A DNA stretch of 64,000 nt from Apostichopus japonicus (taxonomy: Eukaryota; Echinodermata; Holothuroidea; Aspidochirotida; Stichopodidae). The notes beneath the pieces were generated by a model. It worked only from the letters and a program-made list of their open reading frames with translations. It did no database searches and was not told where the DNA came from. The position numbers and the translations under genes were made by a program. The stretch covers positions 15,944,001 to 16,008,000 of the forward strand of contig NC_092580.1 in the NCBI RefSeq assembly GCF_037975245.1, written 5' to 3'. How positions within the stretch are numbered: the first letter of the stretch is position 1; the number at the start of each line of letters is the position of its first letter. Below, in pieces: positions 32,673 to 44,967 of the stretch.

Positions 32673-35600
32673 ATGGTGAAACATCTAGTGAAGACCATAG
32701 CTGGTGTGTTAACCCTCACATTGCTCTTAGCAACTGCTCATGCGAGAAACATCAGTAAGTATAATTACATATTTCTGTTTTTTTTTATTGAAAGAGACAT
32801 TTTTCAATATAGCATTTTTATTGATCTTGGTCCATCTTCCTAACGATGTAATATGATACTAAAATCCAATAACTATTTGTCCCTAGTTTATTAGCTTAAG
32901 TTTCCCTTAAAAAAAAAATGGAAGTGAATGACGTTTTCTCAGTTGTCTCAACGAAATTTTTGAGAATTGCAATAAAATTCTTTAATTAAGTACTGACTAA
33001 TTAACCTTCATTTAGTAAAATACCAAATCGTCAAGGTTGTATTAGCTTGATCAATGACAATGTAAGTTTTAAGTAATACTCTATGTTTGGCAAGGTTGTT
33101 GGCGAAGACAGTCGAGGATTCTCGAATTGGTTTGGTTTTTAACATTTTGATAGAAAAAAGTGCTTGCACGATCTTCAAACTTGTGTAACTTTATAAAGAA
33201 AACATTTAAGTGACTAAAATTCTCACAGTGGTTACCTTGGAGGAAACAAAATGTTTCAGTCATATCACGGACTCGATACGTGATATCATAGCCCATAAGT
33301 ATTAGTTTGTGTAGTTTTGAGAAATTTATAAATTATTCACGAATGCATATAGGACAAATTTGATCCGTGCGCGTTTTACATGATTATGCGATCAGGACAA
33401 ATTACATGTATTCGAAGCTTGTTTGCACCCCCGGGTCTCTTCAACAGGCCAATATGACAGTGTCCACACAGGGTGTTTATATCCTGTTTATTCCCTAGAA
33501 TAGGATCGAAACTACTGACAAAATTAAATTCCTCGGCCGAGATAGAAAAGGCGGCACGTCTAGATTCGGATTTCATCAGGAATCACTTTTTTGTACCTAA
33601 AAGGTCACACAATTAAGCCCGATCACATTTGGTTCGAAGATCGTTTACACAAATTAATATGATTCGAATCCCTGAGCTGGTCCCTGCCAAGATTAAAATC
33701 TCCGAGATTGATCCAGATCTCTGATTTGACACCAGCCGTTTAATTCGGAGTTTCATGTTAGCAGTCTCATCTCCGTGTTCGAATCTATAGTGTACGGCGT
33801 TAAACATTTCCAATTAATATGTATTGGGACTTGCTTGTAATCTTCTTCTTTATTAATGTTGATGAAACGAGGCAGACTGCAGCTTAATTTAAAATCATCT
33901 TTACACGCACTTAGATTAAACATTTTATCTTTCCATGCAAAGAAACACACACACGCACACGTACATCTACAATGCGAATTCTTCTTTCAAGATCGCAATG
34001 TACTCCATTGCCATTGTTACCTCAGTTTGTGGAGCGCAACAAAACAGGACACGGCTTTCTTTGTCAGGGCGATCTTAAACGTTTGGTATCAAATTAACCC
34101 ATTTCACCAAATAATTGGTTACTAGTCTAGCAAGACTTAAAAGCTTTCTTTTTTAACCAAACTTCACTACATGCATTAGATTGGTTGTGTATGCATTATG
34201 GCATGCATGCTGTAGTAGTTTCTTGAGCAGCGTCTTCACGCTAGTTTTGTTTTCTAGTTCGCTGGTGAAACCGCTGTTAGCTTCACAAATATGGAACGCC
34301 GAAAAAGTGAAAAAAAAATGCGGTGAAAAACGTTTGTGATCCCAAGTCTCTTTATTATGTTTATACAAACTTTTTTTCACAAGTCATTTTCATGCAATTA
34401 TTCATAATCACATAATGCCATTGTTTTCTTTTGTCGTTATGTTTACATGATGATCGAAGCATAAAGGACTTCCGCGTCTAATTCAAACTCATTTTATGCA
34501 AGCCCTCAGGCCCCTCATAATGCTAACGCTTTTCATAACATTGCATTGCCACATAAAAACCACCGAAAGTCATTCTCGTGGAGAGTACAATGTAAATGCA
34601 TTTTGAAGCGGACACCATTATAATATCAATTGAATGTTGGGTTTACTAACTCCTTGCCATGCTTTACATGCGAAAACTTTTGACCTCCACATATAACTGA
34701 ACAGAGCTATACTCACCAAGCTTGAAGTTCATCCCAGTTTTTGCTTTAAATTTTGGAGTAAATTGTGCTTACAAGGTTTGTAAACTTTGACCTGTACGAA
34801 AATCAATTGACCTCGTAAAATGTCTAAGGGTGGATACACACCCCACGTGAAAAGTAGATCCAAGTGTTCCTGTTGATTATCATATTTTACTACGTTTCCA
34901 GACCAGATGACCTGGTGGCCTCAAATGATCCATGCGAAACATATTAGGTAGCACATACTCACAAAGGTGGATCAGCACGCTGTGTATGAAGTTCATCTTA
35001 TTCTTAGTGGATCATGATAATTAGGAATTCAGACTTTTACCAATGTTGACCTGAAACGACCTTCAACATATACACAATAAACACCCAAGCTTTGCTGTTG
35101 AAACTACAATTTTGTTCACAAAGTTGTCCGCCATTGACTTCAATGTAACTTTGTCATGCACGGAAAGATAGAGCCACATACCATGTATGAACATAAACCA
35201 CCGTGCACTATTTTTCAGTTTCAATATTTACTATTCATGGCGGTATCCACACTGCACACAGGCGCGGGTCCGGGGTTTGGGTTTGGGGGTGGGCAGAAGT
35301 TTTGTGGGTGTACGTATTCCGCTTTTTCGACCCCACATAAAACATTAAAGTAGTTTATTAGCACAACCTATATGTAAAACTTATTATATCTTAAATCCCC
35401 GGATCTCCCTGTTCATGGCCACATCCTTGTCTTTTTTAAAATCATAGATCCGGCCCTGGCACACACGCTCATAGGATTCCTTTTACGTTCAGCAAAAATA
35501 TAAAAATTTTGATACTTCTTGCTGCTTCCCATGCAAATGATATATCATGCTTTCTTGTTCCTTGCATCTTTCAGCTGTAGAAAGTTGCTACCTATATTCA

Positions 35601-38600
35601 TATTCGTGCCAGCGTTTGCTGTGCACAGACATCCCAAGACAGGAAGTTTGCTCCTGCCATCAAGGCTGCCAACTTTTTAACGATTGCTGTCACGATGTTG
35701 AAGCGTACTATGAGAGATGTTTCACGACAACTTACGAAAGATCAGAGACCAACACACATCTCGTTCAATTTGACTGTATCGAAGATGAACTATCCCTCAA
35801 TAACTATTGGATGGTGGCAACATGTCCTTCTGATTGGACGGGAGTTGATAATTGTAGCGGTCTCGATACCGTTGGAAGACTAGATAACGGTCTCGAGGCC
35901 ATTCCAGTCTTTTCCACAACTACCGGCGTCACCTTCAAAAATGTTTATTGTGCCATTTGCAATTCCGAATTGCTGGATGATCTTCAAACGTGGTCGCTCT
36001 ACGGAGACTGTCTTTGGAGTATTCAGCAGAATCGTAGCAGATCTGAAACTATCGAGGTCCTTACTGAATCCTGCCTGAATACCAGATTAGCTCCTCCGAA
36101 AGACCAATGGATGAGTAACAATTATTTTGTGCCCTGTCTTAGCCCATACATCGAAAATATGATCAGTTCATGTCCAGACACATATATTGAAAGTACAGTT
36201 GCAAATGAAAGCATCATCAACCTTTGTAATGATGCATTCGCCCCACTTACGGTCAATAATATCACATTCAGGAACAACTATTGTACGGTATGTTACTTCT
36301 TGGCATCAGAGGACGAAATCTCGTTATCGACATGTGTTAGGTCGACATTTCTTAGCTATGGAGGCAGGCTGCCTATATCTCGATTTAACATATTTGCACC
36401 GTTGTCACTATCTTTCAATCTCAACTCAAACGACGACGAATGCGACATCGATGAAGTCTTCGACGAATTAAAAAAGGAATGTGCCTTTGTAGGCTGTCCA
36501 AAGGACTATGAACCCGTAAGTAATAATTGTGCTTACAAGAAACAAACAGCTCAGATTAAATGCGAGCAAGTAGAAGTAGAAATTATGGCAAACGTCTCGA
36601 TGTCTGAAGCTGAAGTTTGCAACACGACAAACCATGATCCCGAAGTGAGCCACTTACTAACATGCATCGAGCAGCATTTAGGAATTAATGTCAACCAACT
36701 TGAAGGGGTAAGCGACTATTCGGAATGCATTGATGCGTCCAGAAGTAAAGTTATTTACTTTACCGGTCAAACACAAAGTGCTAAGTTTTTGGAAGATTTA
36801 GTAGCATCTCTGCCAATTGGTGAAGTAGAAGAGATTCAATCCTCAGATGAGTGCAGAAATGTTAATGAAATTCAGATGACAAGCCAATGTGGAAGGTTTG
36901 ACCATGAGACGTGTTTCTCGAATTGGTATAAAGATCTTGACATTGTCATTCAGAAGCAAGAGGACGGAGAGAACTTCAATGTGACTTTGTTGAATGACCA
37001 ACAATGGCAGGATATAGAAGTCCACGTAGCAAACATAAAGCTCAAATACAATATTCAAGTCCTTTCTGGGGTGGAAGTTTCAACTAGGAGATGGTACCAA
37101 TTTTCATCCTCCGACTCATTCCCATGCGGGATTGCGGCGTGTCGGCAGACTTTCTTTGCAAATGCATCCGAATTTACAAGTTCGGCTAATGATTCAGATT
37201 TGCTTGTAAGCATCCGCGATAATTCATGGATACTGCGGCCAGATCAGTTCAGATGGGAAGATAATGATACCATTGAAATCTGTGCCAAAGACGAGCCGAC
37301 GATAATATCTGGCTTCTCGGGGGTACGATCAATAATTGTTCAAATCATGTACATCATGGGAACCATGTCGTCTGTAGTAGGTCTTACATTCAGCTTAATA
37401 ACGTACGGAGTGTTTCCTTCTCTTCGTTCGACTATCAGCAAACTGCTGACAATGATCCTGTGTTTGAATCTCCTGATTGCAACAATCAGCTTCGTTCTAG
37501 TAGCCAAAGTAACCAATGTCAGAATGTTATGTGGATTAATCGCATGGTCAGTTCATTATTTCTTTTTGGCAACGTTTTCCACCAGTTCTTTGATTGGTTG
37601 TCATTTCATCCACACGTTCAGTTTCAAAGTACGTTCCTCTACGTCTAAGATGAGTACCACCAGTGTGGCTTTAAACATGCTATTCTGTTATGGAGTACCT
37701 TCTGTGATCAGTTTAGCGCTTTACATCTGTCAACTGGTACTTGGTAGAGACCGTGTATACTATGGTGACCAGAACATTTGCATCATCGGTGACAGACTCA
37801 TCAATATATGGTTTTTCTCGGTCCCTCTCGGGCTTAACGTCGTCTTCAACGCAGGTGTGTTTGTCTACGTCGTTACTAGCCTATGCATTCAAACTCGAGG
37901 AAGCAAGTCTCTCGCCAGGAACAACGACACAAAGGAACTTTTCAACACCTTCTTAATATTCATTAAAGTAAGTATTCGGGGCGGATCTAGGTATGGTCCT
38001 GGGGTCGTTAAATCCGACTCCCATGTGGGCGTGGGGTTGCGGGGTCCCCTCCCCCCGCCCAGAAAAAAATAGACACGAATTGGCACATGGTGAGGAATAT
38101 TTTTGGGCTGTCAATTAGCCCCATAAATTAGCTCTACACATAAATTGTGTAAGTAACTACGTTTGATATTTTGTATTGAAAGGGAGCAGGTGTGCACCCC
38201 ACACTCCTGGATCTGCGCCTGCTCATTCATTGTTGGTAGATAAGTTGTCTATGGTAGTAAGCAACAAGGCTGTCAATAGCTTAATGAAGGGTATGTTGTG
38301 TATTTGATGAGGAACATTCCAAATATGCTCATGCATTTTGGTACCTTAACTTATTTTTTGGAACACTGTAATAAACTGGGCCTATATTCACAACTCCTGA
38401 CTATATATGACACTGCTACATTAAATACAGTTTTGGTACCATGCAGTGATCACTGTATTTGCAAAAGAAAAATGCGTAGGTGAGATAAGGAGGCCTTTAC
38501 CATTACAAAAATTGTCACCCTGTATTTCACCGTTAGACTTGCCAACTTGTCTTCTAAGGTATGTTTTTATTGGACGTATGTTCTTCATCAGCATCCATAT

Positions 38601-39097
38601 AGCATGCAGATTAGTTGAGATGATTGGTTCAGCGTCTCCCTGATTTGAGACGAGCATACACATATTTACATACACGCACCGTACAACAACACACACACAC
38701 AGTATCATGATATCACAAAATACTTTTGCATTTGGCAAGGAATCAAAACCCTACTTGCAAGGCAGAACTTTCTCAAAATTCTGTCCTTTACACATTTTTT
38801 TTGCTATTTTATTTGCAGATAGCGACAGTTCTTGGGTTCACTTGGCTGTTTGGATTCGTTGGAAGTTTAACATCACAAGAGTTTTTATTAGCATTATTTG
38901 ACATTCTCACGCCTTTTCAGGGATTCATGATATTTTTACTATTCATCTGTAAGCGAAACACCTGGATACTGTGGAAACAACGTTTGAACGTCAAGGTTAA
39001 GCCACAAAACAGCAGAACCACACGAACGACAGCAGTCTCCAGCATCACTGAACGGCTAAACAGAGATACGGCTGGACATGAGACTACCGCTACGTGA
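32673..39097 (+). CDS. Somatomedin-B domain 7TM receptor (class B2/Methuselah-like)
   Basis: Three exons: 32673-32754, 35575-37967, 38819-39097; about 917 residues. Exon 1 encodes a signal peptide (hydrophobic core VLTLTLLLATA). Eight cysteines at about residues 39-76 match a somatomedin B domain (C-x4-C-x8-C-x-C-x3-C-x5-CC-x9-C). The remaining ectodomain of about 530 residues is Cys- and N-glycosylation-rich and contains two related blocks, FKNVYCAIC (about 148-156) and FRNNYCTVC (about 259-267). Seven hydrophobic segments begin at about residue 614; TM6 spans the exon 2/3 junction and ends VLGFTWLFGF, the class B2 adhesion signature. TM7 is followed by a short basic tail. No GPS autoproteolysis motif (HL-T/S with its Cys/Trp frame) is seen before TM1, so it resembles Methuselah-like rather than cleaved adhesion receptors. 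Ligand unknown. The ATG is supported by the in-phase signal peptide and GTAAGT donor. Confidence 0.9.
32755..35574 (+). other. Receptor intron 1
   Basis: A 2.8 kb phase-1 intron (donor GTAAGT; acceptor ATCTTTCAG). It contains the short element at 35259-35458 near its 3' end and otherwise no recognised feature. Confidence 0.8.
35259..35458. mobile_element. Short hAT-like MITE, imperfect ends
   Basis: About 200 bp with imperfect inverted ends: CAGGCGCGGGTCCGG on the left, and on the right GATCCGGCCCTG, whose complement is CAGGGCCGGATC. GCACA flanks both sides (35254-35258 and 35459-35463), which may be a remnant target duplication. The ends resemble the 37977-38221 element and the common CAGGGGCGGATCC hAT end. 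Confidence 0.45.
37968..38818 (+). other. Receptor intron 2
   Basis: A phase-0 intron (donor GTAAGT, acceptor TATTTGCAG) between the TM6 start and the rest of TM6/TM7. The exon 2 frame continues past the donor for about 34 codons and then stops, so a retained intron would give a receptor truncated before TM6 is complete. A hAT-like element begins only about nine bases after the exon. Confidence 0.85.
37977..38221. mobile_element. hAT-like MITE next to a splice donor
   Basis: About 245 bp with imperfect inverted ends: GGGGCGGATCTAGG on the left and CCTGGATCTGCGCCTG on the right. No clear target duplication was found, so the exact borders are uncertain. G/C-rich near the left end, AT-rich inside, no coding potential. 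Confidence 0.5.
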
Positions 39098-39196
39098 ATA
39101 AACGGACGGTTGTACGGACGTACTGACAACATATATGTAAACGGAGAGTTTCAATTCAAGGTTCACGGACGTTAGGCGAAGAAAAAACAAAAGTAA

Positions 39197-39221
39197 AATA
39201 AATAATTAAATATAAAATAAA
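39197..39221 (+). promoter_or_regulatory. Candidate polyadenylation signals of the receptor gene
   Basis: AATAAA at 39197-39202 and 39216-39221, 100-124 bases after the TGA stop at 39095-39097, followed by T/G-rich sequence (GTGTTTGTGTTGGGGG). This is a good candidate 3' end with a short 3' UTR. Confidence 0.55.
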
Positions 39222-39239
39222 AACATGTGTTTGTGTTGG

Positions 39240-42092
39240 GGGTGGGATGGGGGTCACATGTTATTCCAAAAATATTTGCAATGATGTAAATTTCTTCAGA
39301 ATATTCATGAATTTAAATTGTTCACGTACAAAACAAATTAACAACTTGAATAGTCAAGAGTGGAAATTATCGACCACCCAATTATCATGTAGTTAATAAG
39401 GCTTCATTGTTAGGTTACATCCTATAGAAAGTGCGTTTCCGTGAACAAAAGAAACGAGTTCCTACGCATATGTCCTTCACAAAGAAGAATATTTGCTTAG
39501 GATATTTCTCAGCGAGGGTATGGATGGTTGGTTGTTTCTACTTTATGTACCTGAGTATGTTAGTCTTTTACTGCCATGGCTCGAGGTGAAAATTTCTTAC
39601 CATTAATAATAATTAGTAACTTTTCCATTATATCAAACTGCGCAAGGAACGGAATTTATTTTTTAGTAAATAGTATAGGCCTATTTCATAGGGCATAGGT
39701 CTACATATAGTAGATCGGTTTGGTCTGTGAGTCCTGCTTCTTGCAAAGTTCCGTTTGGTATTTTTTGTCTACTCTCGAAGCATGAGTTTGGAAGGGTCCG
39801 CCAAAACGGACCATGGCAGATTGAAAAGTGTCAGCTCTGTTTTTCAAGATTTGTAATCAAGGTAAGTTTGCATCGCTATTGTACCTACTCGTAATATGTA
39901 CATAAAAAAAACAATGTTTTATATGAAGTTGAGTTTTGGAAATGTTATTTAAAGATGTAAAATGTTTGCAAAATGTTTGCAAAATTTCACGAAATTTCGA
40001 AAAGATCTTGATTCTATTTGCTTATTGTGGCAGCAATACGCTTCTTTGATGTATCATGTTTTTTTTTTGAAAACATTTAATCACGATCGAGGTTCGAACC
40101 TCTGTTCAAGTAATCAGGGAGCCGAAGCAGCTCCCAATGTAATCGTTGTGCAATCCAAAAAAAGAGAGACAGGAAAGTGTGGAGAGGTGTTGGAGGGGAA
40201 TTTGTGGACACAAGGGATAGATTAAGTCGATTCAACAACCCCCCTACAAGCCCTATAATTACCACGATCCAGCATGCATAGATTGGACCAACAATTATTT
40301 GGTTTATGTCCCATTCGTAGCCGGTTGTTTTACTTTGGACTACACCATTCGATAATAGGTAGGCGTCGAGTTTAACAATGGCAAATTGTTGGCAGAGGTA
40401 AGGGAGTTCAGTCGTTTTCTCAAAATGGATTGAAATCACGGTTGGTACTGTATTTATAGCGTGTCTTTTAGTTTATCTCTCCTGTTTTGAGTAAAAAGTA
40501 TCTTTTCTCTCTTTTCAGGTATCGGCTATGGAGTATTTTATCTTTATTTTTCAAAATAAACTGTATTAATATATATACATTAAAATACTGCATGTCCGAT
40601 ACCTAGAAAAATGAGGAGAAATTGCTATTACTCTAAACAGGAAAGAAAATACACCATTACAAAACACCCCTACTATCCCAACGTCCATGTCATACCACCC
40701 GACTACAATGTTCAGTCTTCTAGATTCTACACACCAAACACCCCTACATAAAATTGGAATATTCCGACCGGCGATGATTAGGACATTCAGTTCTTTTGTG
40801 CAAACGACCAGTTATCAGTGTAATAAATGTTTGTCACTGTAAATATGAATGAGTTCATGTTCTGTTGCCACTGTTCCTCCTCATTGCCCAGCCCCCCCCC
40901 CACCCCACTAAATCGTCGTGACCTATTAAAGGATATATGTCATAGATATAAGAGCATGCATTATACACAGTTGTATCTGCTAAAAAGTAACAATGAAAAG
41001 CAGGGGGGGGGGGCACAACATCAGAGGGGCACTTCCTCATTCCACAACCGCCACTCGTATGCTATTAACAAATACACACCGGCCATATCACTTAAATATA
41101 TATGATGTGTTAGTATGCTATCAATACTATTATGGTGCGCTGCAACATTGATTTTTTAGTTATTGAGATTGTTTATCGTTAACCGTGCTACAAAAAGATA
41201 TGAGATGCCATTTTAATCATAGCATGTACAGACTAACAATAAATAAGTTAAATAAAATATTAAACTTAACAAAGGCCTTAAAAGTTTCTAAAAGACAGTT
41301 CTTCATAAAAGGGGCACATTTAATTTGCCAGTAGGGCTCATGCTATTTTGGAAAAAGTAGGGGGGGGGATGTGACCCCTAATGAAAAGCTTGTTTACAGG
41401 TGAAAAACTGAGAGCATTTGGAATATTTACCTTTCTCCCTCACAACAATGCCTCCTTGACCACTAAACTCTTACCTTGTTAGTCCAGCAGGGTACCAACC
41501 CCCTCCCGCACCCCCTCTCTCACATCCCACCTCTGTCTGAGGAATCCCTTACAAAATCCAGACAAATAAAACCACATTTAGAAAACATGTTTAATATTCT
41601 TGTTTTATTTCCTAACTTAATGGTTTTTTTTACATTATGATAATAAAATCTAATATAAGAGAGGTTTCCCTTGTTTAGATAAATTGTGTATCATGTGACA
41701 TCTTATAAAAAAGAAATATGCGTTAAGATCTCGAAAGTTTATCACTATAGTATTGCAGTATGTAAATGTAAGATTGCTGACAGGTTTTCTATGTACTGAA
41801 TCGGATACTGGGAATCTCAATTTGCGACGAGAGTGGGGAGTGGGTAAAATTCTTTGCGCATCTGATCATTGTAAGGTACAACAAATTTGTCCTCTTATTA
41901 CATTTAACAGGTTATGCAAGTTTGTTCTACTTTTGAGGCCATTGTATTTAAGACCATTTTTTGTTAATCACACCAATCCAAAAGGCTGCTTCTGGAGTCA
42001 TTGTGAGCTTTCCATTTCATATTCACATGTTTTGTTTCTTACTGGTATCACACACTGGTCTCGTCACAAGACTGCGTACGACCGAATGAAAA
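39240..42092. other. Intergenic stretch, no gene seen
   Basis: Nothing coding is recognised. It contains poly-C and poly-G tracts near 40890 and 41003, G-rich and C-rich patches near 41360 and 41500, and a tRNA-like GGTTCGAACCTC word near 40090 that does not fold as a tRNA. Confidence 0.4.
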
Positions 42093-42326
42093 GGAGTGTT
42101 AGCTCAGTGGTTATCGCCGGTGCCTTTCAATCAAAAGGTCCCGAGTTGGAGTCACTCCAAGATTAATGTATGTCATCTAGTTACAGAGTTGTTGACAATT
42201 CATAATCATTTGACGTTAAATATGAATCTAAGAGAATGACTTCAGTCAGCTTGCGGCTTTGATAAGCCAATGATGGCTTCTTCGCAAGTTCCTGCTTGCA
42301 GGAGGATCTTCAATACATACATACAT
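42093..42326 (+). mobile_element. tRNA-derived SINE
   Basis: The head (42093-42159) is tRNA-like: ends GGAGTG and CACTCC can pair as an acceptor stem, the A box is TTAGCTCAGTGG, and the B box is GAGTTGGAGTC (one change from GAGTTCGAGTC). It is followed by a body and a 3' region with hairpin-forming CTTGCGG...CGCAAG and CTGCTTGCAGG, ending in an (ATAC)n tail near 42312. At 67 bases with a mutated B box, the head is better read as a SINE promoter than as a functional tRNA. No target duplication found. Confidence 0.75.
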
Positions 42327-43982
42327 GTCCCCAGCCCATTCAAATATTTGTATTTAATACACCATGTGATAAGGGCTACGAAGTAATGAAGGGGAGTAGT
42401 ATGGCTCAATGGAATTTGTTTCTTCCTAATGGGCCGAGACTAACATTCATGTTAAATATGCACATAATCACTTCATGAGATTGTGGTGTCAAGAGGCAAA
42501 TGTAGGGTTGACAGTCACATGTAACACTGTTATGTAGTAAAGCCAGGTTCTTTCGTATTCCGTCAACGCATAAGAGGGTACTTTGTGTATCCAGGGTACT
42601 TTTTCATTCAGGCTTAACTTTGTGTTCCCAATTTAAGCTGCATGGTGTTTACTGAATATCAGTCGTATGTTAAGAATTCTGTATCATAGTGTTATTGTAT
42701 GTTGGTGAGCTTATCCAGGGATTATCCTCTGAGTTGAGTTTTTCTCATTTATGTTGTCTACACTCAATAATTATCTACATGATTACCAGTCCATTAGACA
42801 TGTTCACATATTGCTTCTCAACGTCTAGCAAAATGTGGGCAGTCTATTGTGTAAACAGTCATATTTAATGTACACCAAGGTGGGATATACTGACCTAAGT
42901 ACATCGCTCCAAGTGATGACATATGTGAATGAGATATCTGTTATTATACTCTTCTTGTATTATTCTTTTACTCAAAGACAGGTTAGTTTCTTTCAAGAAC
43001 ATTAATACAAATGTTTTATGAGGAGGTTATGTTACGTTGGCGACGTTAAGTAAAGGTCGGTTTGATAAGTCAATGATGTTGTTTCAGAGTCATACACGCT
43101 ATCACGCTATATATATATGTCTGTACTATATGTTGAAATGTTATCATGGATTTTAAATTATCATACTGATGCACATGAATTATTTTACAGATATTTTTCT
43201 GATACATATATTTTTGGTGAAGATATATATATTTCTGCTCAAATCCAAGTATTTTTGTTCCGTGTGTTTCAACATTTGGAATACATGTGGTAGAACAGTT
43301 TACAAGGTTTCTATTTTTGTGTTATTTGGCGTACTCAACTCTCCACAAGACTTTCCAAATTAACTCGAATATCATTGCTATGGAAACACGTTGGAGCCTT
43401 AGTTTGCTCAGTACATCTTAATAATTTGATCACAGCAGTTTACATCTTGCACAGAAAATTGGAGGTGAGGAAAACGTTTTGCTCATCGCAACTAACATCT
43501 TACACAGGACCTTATAGTTTAGGAAACTACTTTTGCTCAAATAGCAACTAACTGCTGTAACACAACCTTGAACTTCATGAGTCAACTTTGCACATAGCAA
43601 CTTACATCTTACACTAATTCCTGAAATTCAGGAAATTACTTTTGCTCATAGCAATTTACTTCTTAAAACTTCTTAAATCTTCCTTAACCTTCTAAAACCT
43701 TGATGTCCAGAAACAACTCCAGAAGCCTCATTTGATTTGTTTATTTGGGGAGTTATGCTACCGCTGGGCATCCGTACCTAACACCAGCGAGAACCTTCTT
43801 TACGAACCGACAGAACCTGAGGTGAGCTCATCGTCTTCAGGTCTCCGTATCACGTTGGCCTGGACGCTGTTTGACATTTTCCTGAAAGTCGGAAGATGAA
43901 AGTACAGAAGGTTACATATAAAATTCTTGTAAAATGATGGATAGTGAGATGAATTTCAGATGCACAACATCTGACCCTGAAA
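42327..43982. other. Intergenic stretch, no gene seen
   Basis: AT-rich sequence. Between about 43430 and 43640 a loose repeat of 'CTTTTGCTCATAGCAACTTACATCTTACAC'-type wording (shorter blocks GCTCATAGCAA, ACATCTTACAC) occurs about four times at irregular spacing. No coding exon supported. Confidence 0.4.
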
Positions 43983-44357
43983 ATGGATTCTATACCTGTA
44001 CAAACCCCGCACACTGCCGGACTGTCCCTTCGTGGAGGCTTGTGGCTAGTCGGGCAGATGGATTCTATACATGTACAAACCCCGCACACTGCCGGACTGT
44101 CCCTTCGTGGAGGCTTGTGGCTAGTCGGGCAGATGGATTCTATACATGTACAAACCCCGCACACTGCCGGACTGTCCCTTCGTGGAGGCTTGTGGCTAGT
44201 CGGGCAGATGGATTCTATACAGGTACAAACCCCGCACACTGCCGGACTGTCCCTTCGTGGAGGCTTGTGGCTAGTCGGGCAGATGGATTCTATACAGGTA
44301 CAAACAATGCACACTGCCGGACTGTCCCTACGTGGAGGCTTGTGGATAGTCGGGCAG
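43983..44357. repeat. 75 bp minisatellite, five copies
   Basis: Unit starts (ATGGATTCTATAC) lie at 43983, 44058, 44133, 44208 and 44283, exactly 75 bases apart. The first four copies are nearly identical; the fifth has several changes. Because 75 is a multiple of three, frames stay open on both strands and give repetitive open frames of 140-179 codons with 25-residue periods. With no splice context, homology or codon signature for either strand, I treat this as a minisatellite. Confidence 0.9.
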
Positions 44358-44967
44358 TGTGCTTGTGCTTTAAGACTACGTCTGGTCAAGATTTTATCAG
44401 TTTAAAGAAACATTGGCTTCAGTCAGAAAATGAAAACTGGTAGCTGCCGACATTCGTGACGGTTGATGAAACCTTCATATTTTTCACCAACGTAACCAAT
44501 GGTAGGGAGATAACTTTGCAGGTTTAAAACCGTATAAATGAGAACAGGTTGTTGACAAGAAAAACAGTCCTTGTGCACTCCTATTGATTCGGTCTGAATG
44601 CAAGGGTCAGTTGCAAGACAATGGTTCTCACGACCATCAGAACTCTGGTCACACCAATCAAGCTGAATCTGGTCACTTCAGTCGAGCAGTGTGCAGCGGT
44701 TTTAACAGAACCATATTCTCACTGCAGCTAGATCGAGTAACATGCAGGGTGGAAGCTCATTTGAAGCTGAAGTCATGATTTTTGAAGGGCTAGACTCCAC
44801 TCTTTTTGTTTTGCCACCTATGATGAAACCCCCAAACATTGAAACCTTCCCTTACAAAGATATATAACAAAAAAAGCACAAGAAGCACTCGTTAATGCTT
44901 ACTATTAGCATTTTTATCATCAAAACCTAATGCCTTGGGAAGGTTAAATATTGCCTGTTCATCAGAT
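44358..44967. other. Short intergenic stretch downstream of CDC123
   Basis: No gene seen. It should hold the CDC123 3' UTR (minus strand), but I found no clear AATAAA complement close to the stop codon, leaving the transcript end unassigned. Confidence 0.4.

Noticed and set aside
40082-40150. Possible tRNA on the minus strand (GGTTCGAACCTC with an upstream GGAGC/GCTCC hairpin)
   Set aside because: The anticodon loop lacks U33 and no acceptor or D stem pairs properly; at most a SINE remnant.
42093-42159. Functional tRNA gene
   Set aside because: 67 bases with a mutated B box and attached SINE body and tail; better read as a SINE head.
43850-44443. Repetitive open frames of 140-179 codons on both strands
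   Set aside because: The 75 bp unit is a multiple of three, so openness is automatic; no signal peptide, splice context or homology favours either strand.
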